Numbered from the stretch's first letter, positions 1 through 7,354 are shown. The stretch: 17,336 nt of DNA from JBHWPB01 sp043424675 (GCA_043424675.1 JBHWPB010000126.1:1-17336), one strand, 5' to 3'. Notes: a model not told the origin generated them from the letters alone. Made by a program: numbers and translations.

Positions 1-40
1 ACAGTGAAATTTAAAAATATTATAAAAAAGGAGAATATAT

Positions 41-1234
41 ATGTTTCATTCAATTGAAGAAATTATAGTAGATATTCAAGCAGGGAAGAATATTATCTTG
101 GTAGACGATGAGGATAGAGAAAATGAAGGAGATATTATCTGTGCTGCAGAGTATGCCAGTCCAGAGAATATCAATTTCATGGCTAAACATGGAAAAGGAC
201 TTATCTGTATGCCTATATCACAAGAATATACAGAAAAGTTCAAGCTGCCGCAGATGACCTCTCAAAATACTGATGATTACGGCACAGCTTTTACGGTCTC
301 TATTGACCACCAAGATACAACGACGGGAGTGTCCGCTTATGAACGGTCACTGACCGCTCTCAAAATTGTAGACGAAGAGGCGAGAGCAGAAGATTTCAGA
401 CGTCCAGGACACATGTTCCCACTGGAAGCAAAAAAAGGCGGAGTACTGGAAAGAGAAGGTCATACAGAAGCAACTGTGGATTTGATGGAGCTTGCTGGAT
501 TGAAACCTGCTGGTTTATGTGTAGAGATTATGAAAGATGACGGTAGCATGGCTAGACGAGATGAATTAATAACCTTCGCAGAAGAACATGATTTAAAGAT
601 AGGAACCATTAAAGATTTGATTGAATATCGCAAAAAAAATGAAACTTTGATCCGCTGTCAGTCACAAGCAAAATTGCCTACTAAATACGGAGAATTTATG
701 ATCCATGCCTATGAACATGATTTAACGAATGAAAATCATATAGCTTTGGTTATGGGCGATGTCAGTGACGGAGAAGCTGTTCTCTGCCGGATTCATTCTG
801 AGTGTATGACAGGCGATGTTTTTGGTTCAGTGAAATGCGATTGTGGTGGACAGTTAGACGAAGCCATGAAAAAGATTGCGGAAGAAGGCCGAGGAGTCCT
901 CATCTACATGAGTCAAGAAGGTCGCGGCATCGGCTTAATTAATAAAATTCGCGCCTACGCTTTACAAGATCAGGGGCACGATACCATTCAGGCTAACTTA
1001 GAGCTGGGTTTACCTGTAGACATGCGTGAATATTATGAAGCAAAACAAATTTTTGATGATCTAGGCGTTTCAAAACTCCAATTGATGACAAATAATCCCT
1101 TGAAAATTGAAAGTTTAACAAGATATGGCTTGGAAGTAACTGAACGAGTCCCTTTACAGATAGAAGCTCGTCCTGAAGACAAAGAATATTTAATGACCAA
1201 GCAAGAAAAAATGCAGCATCTCTTAAATTATTAA
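41..1234 (+). CDS. ribBA: RibBA: bifunctional 3,4-dihydroxy-2-butanone-4-phosphate synthase / GTP cyclohydrolase II
   Basis: This cytosolic enzyme supplies both branches of riboflavin synthesis: the N-terminal half converts ribulose 5-phosphate to 3,4-dihydroxy-2-butanone 4-phosphate, and the C-terminal half opens GTP. The 397-aa length is normal for RibBA. The RibB half (about 1-200) shows the acidic DDEDRENEGD loop (22-31), RRPGHMFPL (120-128) and the HTEATVDL motif (141-148). The RibA half (about 204-397) shows RIHSECMTGD followed by KCDCGG, giving the three zinc cysteines C255, C266 and C268, then EGRGIGL (293-299) and TNNPLKI (350-356). Both active sites look intact. An AAAAAGGAG site lies just upstream of the ATG. 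ribH follows after 22 nt, so the two are one operon. The other riboflavin genes are not in the window and probably lie upstream. Confidence 0.97.
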   Translation: MFHSIEEIIVDIQAGKNIILVDDEDRENEGDIICAAEYASPENINFMAKHGKGLICMPISQEYTEKFKLPQMTSQNTDDYGTAFTVSIDHQDTTTGVSAYERSLTALKIVDEEARAEDFRRPGHMFPLEAKKGGVLEREGHTEATVDLMELAGLKPAGLCVEIMKDDGSMARRDELITFAEEHDLKIGTIKDLIEYRKKNETLIRCQSQAKLPTKYGEFMIHAYEHDLTNENHIALVMGDVSDGEAVLCRIHSECMTGDVFGSVKCDCGGQLDEAMKKIAEEGRGVLIYMSQEGRGIGLINKIRAYALQDQGHDTIQANLELGLPVDMREYYEAKQIFDDLGVSKLQLMTNNPLKIESLTRYGLEVTERVPLQIEARPEDKEYLMTKQEKMQHLLNY

Positions 1235-1256
1235 AAAATAACAGGAGGAAAATAAT

Positions 1257-1721
1257 ATGAAGAAAATTGAAGGATATGTAGTCGCAAAAGATTTCAAAAT
1301 AGGTATCGTCGTAGGGCGTTTCAACGAGTTTATCGGTTCCAGATTATTAGATGGAGCGATAGATGGGTTGAAGCGCCATGGGGTCTCAGAGGGCGATCTT
1401 ACAGTAACTTGGGTTCCTGGGGCTTTTGAAATTCCATTAATCGCACAAAAAATGGCTGCTTCCGGCGAATATGATGCCATTATCACCTTAGGAGCTGTTA
1501 TCCGAGGCGCTACTTCCCATTACGAGTATGTATGTTCTGCAGTGGCCAACGGTGTCGCTTCCGCTGGCTTGAACACAGGCGTACCGGTCATCTTCGGTGT
1601 ACTGACCACAGAGACTATCGAACAAGCGGTTGAACGTGCGGGTACAAAAGCAGGAAATAACGGGTATAGTGCAGCAGTATCAGCAATCGAAATGGCGAAT
1701 GTTTTGAAAGAGTTCGAGTGA
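1257..1721 (+). CDS. ribH: RibH: 6,7-dimethyl-8-ribityllumazine synthase
   Basis: Lumazine synthase condenses 5-amino-6-ribitylaminouracil with the butanone phosphate made by RibBA; family members form pentamers or 60-mer capsids. At 154 aa it is the standard length. Visible family motifs are GRFNEFI (20-26), VPGAFEIP (53-60), GAVIRGATSHYEYV (79-92) with the proposed catalytic histidine H88, and GVLTTETIEQAVERAG (114-129) with the phosphate-binding arginine R127. The start ATG has an AGGAGG site eight bases upstream. It sits directly after ribBA and one base before the HAD gene, so the three are probably co-transcribed. Confidence 0.97.
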   Translation: MKKIEGYVVAKDFKIGIVVGRFNEFIGSRLLDGAIDGLKRHGVSEGDLTVTWVPGAFEIPLIAQKMAASGEYDAIITLGAVIRGATSHYEYVCSAVANGVASAGLNTGVPVIFGVLTTETIEQAVERAGTKAGNNGYSAAVSAIEMANVLKEFE

Positions 1722-1722
1722 A

Positions 1723-2391
1723 ATGGGGGGAAAGCTGAAGTTAGATAACATTCAGTCCCTTATCTTTGATTACGATGGAACTTTACATGACAGCACTGAC
1801 AATTATATCACTGCTTTCAAACAAGCTTATGAATTTCTGGTCGCCCATGGTCAAGCAGAACCCAAAGTCTGGCAGAACAGAGAAATTACGCAGTGGCTGG
1901 GTTATAGCAGTAAAGATATGTGGAGTGCTTTCATGCCTGGTTTAAGCCCAGATTATCAAAAACAGGCGTCTGCCATAATTGGGGATGTTTTATTAGAAAA
2001 AGTTTTAGCGAATGAAGCGAACTTATATCCTGGTGCTCTGGAGACATTGGCCAACTTAAAAAAGAAAGGCTATCAATTGCTCTTCTTAAGCAACTGTAAG
2101 GAAGATTATCTTCAGGCCCACAGAAAAGCTTTTCAACTGGATTATTATTTTGATGCTTTGTATTGTACAGAAAATTTCGGCTTTATACCAAAATATGAAA
2201 TCTTTGAAGAGATTAAGGGTCAATATCTTGCTGAATATATGATTATCGAAGACCGGATCCATGATTTTCAAATTGGCCTGCATCACGAAATTATGACTGT
2301 AGGTTGTAACTATGGCTTCGGTAAGGAAGAAGAATTGCAACAAGCAGATATCAGAATAGATACCATCTATGATTTACAGAATTTGCTTTGA
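1723..2391 (+). CDS. HAD-superfamily phosphatase (C1-cap type) coupled to ribH
   Basis: A 222-aa haloacid-dehalogenase hydrolase, most likely a small-molecule phosphatase. Motif I is FDYDGTLHD (15-23) with nucleophile D16 and acid D18; motif II is LSNCKE with S123; the motif III lysine is probably K157 in PKYEIF; motif IV is IIEDRIHD (174-181), where the more usual GD is replaced by ED. The insertion between motifs I and II fits an alpha-helical C1 cap as in phosphoglycolate-phosphatase-like enzymes. The ATG begins one base after the ribH stop with no convincing ribosome site of its own, so translation is probably coupled to ribH. The substrate is not readable from sequence. The position makes the riboflavin intermediate 5-amino-6-(5-phosphoribitylamino)uracil a reasonable guess, since HAD enzymes do this step in other bacteria. 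Confidence 0.88.
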   Translation: MGGKLKLDNIQSLIFDYDGTLHDSTDNYITAFKQAYEFLVAHGQAEPKVWQNREITQWLGYSSKDMWSAFMPGLSPDYQKQASAIIGDVLLEKVLANEANLYPGALETLANLKKKGYQLLFLSNCKEDYLQAHRKAFQLDYYFDALYCTENFGFIPKYEIFEEIKGQYLAEYMIIEDRIHDFQIGLHHEIMTVGCNYGFGKEEELQQADIRIDTIYDLQNLL

Positions 2392-2441
2392 ATTCATTAA
2401 AGAAGATTAGAATTCAAAACAATCTTTAAATTTTAATGAAT
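2392..2441 (+). repeat. Imperfect inverted repeat after the HAD gene
   Basis: The arm ATTCATTAAA (2392-2401) pairs with TTTAATGAAT (2432-2441). Inside it AAGATT (2403-2408) pairs with AATCTT (2421-2426), leaving a one-base and a five-base bulge. It begins at the base after the HAD stop and has no U-tract after it. It may protect the mRNA 3' end or act together with the stronger hairpin just downstream. Confidence 0.4.
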
Positions 2442-2445
2442 ATTC

Positions 2446-2493
2446 ATCTAATAGACAGTTCCTATTTTCAAAAAAAGGAACTGTCTATTAGAT
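2446..2493 (+). terminator. 18-bp perfect hairpin, terminator-like but without a clean U-tract
   Basis: Bases 2446-2463 are the exact reverse complement of 2476-2493, with a 12-base loop rich in A. It lies 55 nt after the riboflavin-HAD operon and is the likely end of that transcript. The right arm is followed by TATCTAGAG rather than a T-run, so it is not a textbook intrinsic terminator. Confidence 0.5.
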
Positions 2494-2509
2494 TATCTAG
2501 AGAATGTTT

Positions 2510-2538
2510 TTGTCAAAGCTTACTAAATTTAACATGAT
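2510..2538 (+). promoter_or_regulatory. Possible promoter of the PHP gene
   Basis: TTGTCA (2510-2515) and CATGAT (2533-2538) are separated by 17 bases; the first matches the -35 consensus at five of six positions and the second matches the -10 at four of six. The predicted leader is about 90 nt. It contains the 7-bp inverted repeat CTAGATT/AATCTAG (2586-2592 and 2613-2619), which ends just before the GAAGGAG ribosome site. Confidence 0.35.
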
Positions 2539-2633
2539 GTCAGAGGAATTTTACAATAATCGCAAACAGAATTAACATTCACCTGCTAGATTAGGTATGG
2601 ACGATAAACAAGAATCTAGAAGGAGAAGGAAGA

Positions 2634-3425
2634 ATGAATTTTTATGACACACATGCACACTCGCATTTATCTTTTGACAGTAAGGAAGATCCCAGAAATT
2701 ATTTAACGGATAAAACGAAGATCGTTGCTTTAACAGATCACCTTGAGTTTGATTTTAGTTTTGTTGAAGGGGGACAAGCTATTCCTGATTTCGGTCAGAT
2801 CAGTCAATGGCAGAAAGACTGGGAAGCAAGAGACTGTCAGTTATTGATGGGGGTAGAGATTGGTTATTCTAAGGGAAATGAAGAGAGATTAAGAGAAGCT
2901 ATTGCTCCCTATGAGATGGATCTGAAACTGCTCTCAAGCCACCATAATGGGGAGTACGGCTTCATGGACACAAGCGGGCCCGCTCGTCCTGAAGAGATGA
3001 TCGACAGTTATCTCACGCAGCTTGAAGAAGCTCTAGACTATTTCCCTGATGCGCAAATCTTTACTCATTTCGATTATGGCTTTCGTATCTTTGATATGAA
3101 AGAAGAGGACTATAAGAAGTATGAAGCACGCTTTATTCCTATCTTAAAGAAAGTTATTAAACATGAGCTTGCTTTTGAACTCAACAGTAAGAGTATGTTC
3201 GGCTATGAAAATATGGCGATGTACGAATGGATTATCCCAATCTACCAAGAATTAGGAGGGACTCTGTTTTCCTTAGGGTCCGATGCACACAAAGCAAGTG
3301 ACCACTATTACAAGTTCGGTGAAGTCATCGAGCTATTAGATAAATTCAATATTGAGTCTGTTGCCCAATTTCATAAGCAAGAATTGATAGCTTTTCCAGT
3401 AGAAGAATTAAAAGAGCATTTCTAA
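2634..3425 (+). CDS. PHP-domain phosphatase, histidinol-phosphatase (HisJ)-like
   Basis: A 263-aa PHP-family metal-dependent phosphoesterase, probably cytosolic. All expected metal ligands are visible: DTHAHSH (5-11, H7 and H9), LTDH (33-36), E75 in GVEIGY, SSHH (101-104), FTHFDYG (143-149) and GSDAHK (215-220). Length and layout fit HisJ-type histidinol phosphatases. No other histidine gene is nearby and PHP proteins of this type have varied substrates, so the substrate stays open. The start ATG follows an AGGAGAAGG site. It appears to be a single-gene transcript. Confidence 0.85.
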   Translation: MNFYDTHAHSHLSFDSKEDPRNYLTDKTKIVALTDHLEFDFSFVEGGQAIPDFGQISQWQKDWEARDCQLLMGVEIGYSKGNEERLREAIAPYEMDLKLLSSHHNGEYGFMDTSGPARPEEMIDSYLTQLEEALDYFPDAQIFTHFDYGFRIFDMKEEDYKKYEARFIPILKKVIKHELAFELNSKSMFGYENMAMYEWIIPIYQELGGTLFSLGSDAHKASDHYYKFGEVIELLDKFNIESVAQFHKQELIAFPVEELKEHF

Positions 3426-3464
3426 TCCAAGGACAGAAGATGAAGAAAGGATAGAGTAGACTGC

Positions 3465-3590
3465 AGTCGACTTAACCTAATCGCCCGGAAGAATTCGTGG
3501 TCCTGCACCTAGCGACACTTCATGAACTTTCGCATGTGTGAACTTATGGGGTAGGAGTACCGAGATAAATCACGAAGCAAGCGATTTTTT
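3465..3590 (+). ncRNA. Candidate structured small RNA of unknown family
   Basis: Nested long-range pairings run through this gene-free stretch: AATCGC (3479-3484) with GCGATT (3581-3586), TTCGTG (3494-3499) with CACGAA (3571-3576), and CCTA (3508-3511) with TAGG (3552-3555), plus a small inner hairpin around CATG/CATG (3521-3524 and 3533-3536). The outer arm runs directly into a six-base T-tract (3585-3590), as at the 3' end of a terminated RNA. A weak promoter, AGGACA (3430-3435) and TAGAGT (3452-3457) with 16-base spacing, would start transcription near 3465. No ORF with a ribosome site is present. I do not recognise it as SRP RNA, tmRNA, RNase P RNA or a T-box. It could also be a leader or a chance set of pairings; covariation has not been tested. 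Confidence 0.35.
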
Positions 3591-3702
3591 GTGCTGTTTT
3601 CTAAATTTTTTCTGTTATCTTGTTGAGACTGCAGATAAGTAGTTTATCTGAAAACCTTTCGTGCATCTCCTTAATGCCTAGGATATCCACGGTTTGAACG
3701 CA

Positions 3703-3754
3703 TAAAAAATCCCCTTAAGTAACTTGACTCTTTTAAGTGTCTACTTTAGGGGAT
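3703..3754 (-). terminator. Rho-independent terminator of the CHAD gene
   Basis: Arms 3709-3721 and 3742-3754 pair over 13 positions with one mismatch. On the minus strand the second arm ends in GGGGAT followed by a T-run (plus 3704-3709). It lies 35 nt after the end of the minus-strand CHAD frame. Just upstream on the plus strand a 7-bp hairpin, CAGATAA/TTATCTG (3632-3650), is also present; nothing else is seen between 3591 and 3788. Confidence 0.82.
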
Positions 3755-3788
3755 ATATATCGTTTTGAGAGAATCACTGACTCTTTGT

Positions 3789-4582
3789 TTATCCACTTCG
3801 ACTGGATTGATGAGAAAGCAAGGTTTCAAAAACTTCTCTCATTTTCTCATCCTCTGCTTCATCCCTATGCCTTTTGAGTATTTCCGCTTGAACATGTGCA
3901 TCGGTTACAGCCCCTAGTTTCTCTTGAATTTTCTTCGTTTGTTTGATAACTTTTTCTGTCTTTTTAGTTGGAAGCATTTCTCTATAGCCATCAGCAGTAT
4001 AACGGACTTTCTTAGCTAATTTACGTGTTTCATGTATCTGTTCATAATCTGAATCAGATACTTTTTTATACTCTTTTTTAACTTTTCTTTATTTTTATCA
4101 AATCGTTTTTCCACGAAACCCTCATAAGCACGATCCTCTGAGTCAAAGGAAAGCTGGGTTAGTCGGTCTCCTATTTGTGTTATCCTTTTCTTTGAAGCTT
4201 CGATGTCTTCATCCGATGCATACTCGTGAATAATACGGAGTCGCTCTTCATGCAGAAATTCAAATAAATCCGCATAGTTGTCGATTAAGTCGGGTTTGTT
4301 TTTTGCTGTCTCGTTCATATTTTCGATGAAGACATCTATATCTCTTATAGGGCTCAACTGCTGGCCTTGTTCTCTCAACAAATCATTGATTTCTAGGTAA
4401 CTTTCCTCGTCGATGATGGGTTTTATAAAATTGAGTAAGGAACGCAGCCGGCGCATGTGGACGCGATACTGATGGACATTCTCTGGGAAATATGGATTGT
4501 TGTGATAATGCAGCGACATATTTTTCATTTGAGTGAACTGACTCTCTACTATTTGGATGATGTGCTGTTCTTCAGCAGCCAT
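3789..4582 (-). pseudogene. CHAD-domain protein, split by a -1 frameshift (pseudogene or programmed frameshift)
   Basis: CHAD is an alpha-helical domain with conserved histidines and basic residues that binds polyphosphate. The first frame (4582 to 4016, 188 aa) has VHQYRVHMRRLRSLL (36-50) and LSPIRDIDVFIE, both hallmark stretches. It stops at 4016-4018. The C-terminal half is in the -1 frame: HETRKLAKKVRYTADGYREM, then KIQEKLGAVTDAHVQAEIL, ending at the TAA at 3789-3791. Both halves are well-conserved CHAD sequence, and joined they give about 264 aa, a normal length. The switch must occur between about 4090, where the second frame opens, and 4016; that interval holds two A6G runs. The gene has a good ribosome site (AAGGAGGG) and its own terminator, so it has not decayed. 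The frame break may be a recent indel, a sequencing error, or real recoding. Confidence 0.85.
4034..4079 (-). other. Two in-phase A_AAA_AAG slippery heptamers plus a hairpin in the CHAD gene
   Basis: On the minus strand, AAAAAAG occurs at 4079-4073 (codons TTA AAA AAG) and again at 4067-4061 (ATA AAA AAG). Both are in the zero frame, which is the phase needed for -1 slippage as in dnaX of E. coli. Right after the second, GTATCTG (4061-4055) pairs perfectly with CAGATAC (4040-4034) across a 14-base loop. The spacing from the first heptamer to the stem is about 11 bases, longer than usual. No clear upstream Shine-Dalgarno stimulator is seen. A-runs are also mutation hotspots, so this does not prove recoding. 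Confidence 0.45.
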
Positions 4583-4615
4583 GTTAACCCTCCTTATTCT
4601 CCTAAAGGGGACTCA

Positions 4616-4753
4616 ATGAGCTATACGACTCATCGTTTTCATATACAGTATAGCAATGATCAACGTTTAGTAGAAGAAAATAGGAAAGTTCATTTCTTTA
4701 TTATCGAGCAAATGCCTACAGAAAATGCTGCAGCTTTTCAGAAGTACTTTTGA
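4616..4753 (+). CDS. 45-aa hypothetical protein divergent from the CHAD gene
   Basis: A short ORF beginning MSYTTHRFHIQYSN and ending AAAFQKYF, with a plausible AAGGGG ribosome site nine bases upstream of the ATG. It has no signal peptide or membrane segment and mixes charged and aromatic residues. The open frame continues upstream to 4457, but that part is antisense to the CHAD gene. Only 33 nt separate it from the CHAD start, so any promoters must lie inside the opposite gene. I do not recognise a family. It may be a real small protein or chance. Confidence 0.4.
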   Translation: MSYTTHRFHIQYSNDQRLVEENRKVHFFIIEQMPTENAAAFQKYF

Positions 4754-4994
4754 CAGACCAAAGTAACTAGCTGAGCGTAAAAGTCTTTGTTACACGAGCA
4801 GATTCAATTTGATGTGTGGTAAAATGAAGAAAGAATCATATAATATGTTGTAGAAGGTATGTCTTTTCAAAAAATCATGTCACATGCAAATCATAATGGG
4901 TTTGAATAACGATGGATTCAGAGGCACAAGTTTAGATTACTGGTTGAAGGGAATTGCAGAGAGACTAATAAACCAATAAGGAGTGCTGTACAAA

Positions 4995-5207
4995 ATGAAA
5001 AGAACAACATTTATCAAGCAGATGGAAGACAGAGGATACGAAGTGGTGGAAGTTAAGGATGGTATGGACATCCATGATGAGTTTGGCTGGCGTGCCTTTG
5101 TGTCAGACAAAATTCGCTTGGGACTTAATACGTGTTCGATAGAGCTGCCTAATGATGATTATAATATTATCAATCGGTATGTCCGCACACCGTTAGATAT
5201 GCGATAA
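4995..5207 (+). CDS. 70-aa hypothetical protein upstream of the PBP gene
   Basis: A soluble 70-residue protein beginning MKRTTFIKQMEDRGYEVVEV with no recognised domain, membrane segment or signal. The ATG at 4995 is preferred because AAGGAG (4978-4983) lies 11 bases upstream; the in-frame GTG at 4983 overlaps that site and cannot use it. The stop is 27 nt before the penicillin-binding protein start, so the two are likely co-transcribed. Candidate -10 elements upstream are TGGTAAAAT (4817-4825) and TATAAT (4839-4844), neither with a good -35. The preceding 240 nt hold nothing else recognisable. Confidence 0.65.
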   Translation: MKRTTFIKQMEDRGYEVVEVKDGMDIHDEFGWRAFVSDKIRLGLNTCSIELPNDDYNIINRYVRTPLDMR

Positions 5208-5234
5208 GACTATTGATGTAGAGAGAGTGATAAG

Positions 5235-7250
5235 ATGGACTCAACGCAAGACCATAAAAAATCCAATAAGAAGCGGCTCATTATTGGTGGTAGTATCATC
5301 ACAGTTGTTTTAGTTCTCGTTCTAGGGTTTTACTGGCGCGACCAGCAGAGAACAGAACAGGCGCGCCAATCTGCCCAGTCATTTGTGGAAGCATTAGAAA
5401 AACAGGATTATGAGCAGCTGGCTTCGCTGGTTTCTCCAACCTCTTTAGCAGAGATCAATTATACACCTGAAGAAGTTCAAGAAAGATATAGAACGATTTA
5501 TGGAGGAATCGGGGCTTCCGAGCTCAGCGCTGAAAATATCCAGATAAGTGAAGATGCAGAACCAGATGGATTCGCCTTTCAATATGATTTACAGATGACA
5601 ACCTCTTTAGGGGAATTAGATCTTCAATCTTATCAAACTACCTTAGAAGAGATTGAAGAAGGTTTTGCGGTGGATTGGGATCCCTCTTTAATCTTTCCTG
5701 AAATGGAAGCAGGAGATACTGTCCAGATTGCGCTGGATTCTGGTGAGCGTGGCAATCTTTTAGATCGCAATGGCGAATTATTAGCTGGGAAGGTACCCGC
5801 TTTTGAAGCGGGGCTGCACCCCTTACATCTTGGGGAAGGGGAAGAACGCGCTGAAAATCTGGAAGCTGTCGCAGCAGAATTTGAGACAAGTGCAGAAGAC
5901 TTAGAGGTGTTATTGGAGGCCGACTGGGTCACTGAAGAGAGTTTTGTGCCTTTTGCAGTTGTCGACGAAGAGGAAAGACCTGAAATGACAGGAGTTGAAT
6001 ATCGAGAGACTACGATGCGCGACTATCCTTTAGGAGAAGCCGGTGCGCATCTGATAGGGTATACAGGTGAAGCTTTTGCAGAAGATCTTGAAGAGGATGC
6101 TACTCTTCAAGCAGGCGATGTTATAGGGAAGTCAGGGTTAGAAGCAACATTTGAAGAGAGATTGCGCGGCAGCAGAGGCGGAACGCTCAGTGTCCTAAGC
6201 GAAGAGGGCGAAACAAAAAATGTCTTGCAAGAAGCTCCAGCTGAAGATGGCGAAGATATCACTTTGACCATCGATCGTACCATGCAAGAGGACTATTATA
6301 ATACATTTAATGGTGAGAGGGGAGCAGCTGTTGTCACAGAACCGGCAACGGGAGAACTTCTTGTTCTAACAAGCTCTCCTTCCTATAACCCGACAGAAAT
6401 GTCACGCGGAATCAGCGAGCAAGCTTATCAAGAATACGCAAACGATGGAGCAACACCATTCTTACCACGTTATACCGCACGTTATGCGCCAGGCTCCACA
6501 TTTAAAGCTCTAACGGGTGCGATCGGTCTCGACAGCGGGGCAACGACAGTCGACGAAATACATAATATCAATGGATATGAGTGGCGGAAAGACGAATCGT
6601 GGGGGGCTTATGTCGTGACACGTGTTCAAGATCAGCCCACGGAAGTGAGTTTAGAGGATGCATTGGTCTATTCCGATAATATCTTCTTTGCCCAAGAGGC
6701 GCTTGAGATGGGTGCCGATACTTTTATGACTGGGCTGGACAACTTTCCCTTTGGAGAAACTTTTGAATTACCGCTCAGTATGAATCCAGCACAAGTGACG
6801 AATAGTGGCACGTTTGACAGTGAAATATTATTGGCTGAAACTGCCTTTGGACAAGGACAACTCTTGATGAGTCCTCTTCATCAAGCGGTGTTCTTCAGCC
6901 CCTTTGCTACAGGCGGCGACCTCGTTTATCCAAAGCTTGAGCAAAATGAAGAACCATCTAAAGTGACCCAGCCTGTTACAGCGGAGTCTGCTCAAATAGT
7001 GAAAGACTACCTTATCGAAGTGGTTGAGGATCCTGATGGCACAGCCCATGCTCTCAGCAATAGTTCTAAACCGTTAGCTGCTAAAACAGGGACAACGGAA
7101 ATCCACTCTCAAGAGGAAGAGGGCAGTATGGACACTAATGGCTTTTTGCTGGCATTTGATCCTGAGGAGCAGTCCTTTTTATCTATTATTATGGTGGAAG
7201 ATGCTGGAGGCGACGATGTAGTTGACCTGTTTTTATCGGTCTTTGACTAA
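5235..7250 (+). CDS. Class B penicillin-binding protein with MecA_N-type N-terminal domain
   Basis: A 671-aa membrane-anchored D,D-transpeptidase that cross-links peptidoglycan outside the membrane. After a charged N-terminus there is one membrane segment (about 14-33). Next come an NTF2-like MecA_N region (about 40-150), the PBP dimerisation region (about 160-330, including GNLLDRNGELLAG) and the transpeptidase domain (about 345-671). The active-site motifs are complete: S421-T-F-K424 in YAPGSTFKALT, S480-D-N482 and K617-T-G-T620. The order matches the PBP3/PBP2a/PBP5 group, whose best-known members have low beta-lactam affinity; whether that holds here cannot be told. The protein is strongly acidic outside the catalytic core. 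The ATG has a modest GAGAG-type site. The preceding 70-aa gene is probably in the same operon, and a strong terminator closes it. Confidence 0.93.
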   Translation: MDSTQDHKKSNKKRLIIGGSIITVVLVLVLGFYWRDQQRTEQARQSAQSFVEALEKQDYEQLASLVSPTSLAEINYTPEEVQERYRTIYGGIGASELSAENIQISEDAEPDGFAFQYDLQMTTSLGELDLQSYQTTLEEIEEGFAVDWDPSLIFPEMEAGDTVQIALDSGERGNLLDRNGELLAGKVPAFEAGLHPLHLGEGEERAENLEAVAAEFETSAEDLEVLLEADWVTEESFVPFAVVDEEERPEMTGVEYRETTMRDYPLGEAGAHLIGYTGEAFAEDLEEDATLQAGDVIGKSGLEATFEERLRGSRGGTLSVLSEEGETKNVLQEAPAEDGEDITLTIDRTMQEDYYNTFNGERGAAVVTEPATGELLVLTSSPSYNPTEMSRGISEQAYQEYANDGATPFLPRYTARYAPGSTFKALTGAIGLDSGATTVDEIHNINGYEWRKDESWGAYVVTRVQDQPTEVSLEDALVYSDNIFFAQEALEMGADTFMTGLDNFPFGETFELPLSMNPAQVTNSGTFDSEILLAETAFGQGQLLMSPLHQAVFFSPFATGGDLVYPKLEQNEEPSKVTQPVTAESAQIVKDYLIEVVEDPDGTAHALSNSSKPLAAKTGTTEIHSQEEEGSMDTNGFLLAFDPEEQSFLSIIMVEDAGGDDVVDLFLSVFD

Positions 7251-7302
7251 ATCGACTCATAATTCATCTCGGTGTTTAAGTATGGAGTGATTCACGATAT
7301 AT

Positions 7303-7354
7303 AAAAGGCAGGAGAGAGAAGGTAGGTAAGTACCTTCTCTCTCCTGCCTTTTTT
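7303..7354 (+). terminator. Strong terminator after the PBP gene
   Basis: Two 22-base arms (7303-7324 and 7331-7352) are perfectly complementary around a six-base loop, and the right arm ends in a six-base T-run. Because the left arm begins with AAAA it may also work on the minus strand. Bases 7251-7302 and 7355-7422 hold nothing else recognisable. Confidence 0.93.

Noticed and set aside
3479..3590. Naming the structured stretch as 6S RNA, SRP RNA, tmRNA, RNase P RNA or a T-box
   Set aside because: None of the conserved cores I know for SRP, tmRNA, RNase P or T-box RNAs is present; 6S RNA varies too much to judge by eye, so no family is assigned.
4457..4615. Upstream extension of the 45-codon ORF into the CHAD gene
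   Set aside because: This part is antisense to conserved CHAD coding sequence, and a ribosome site lies directly before the ATG at 4616.
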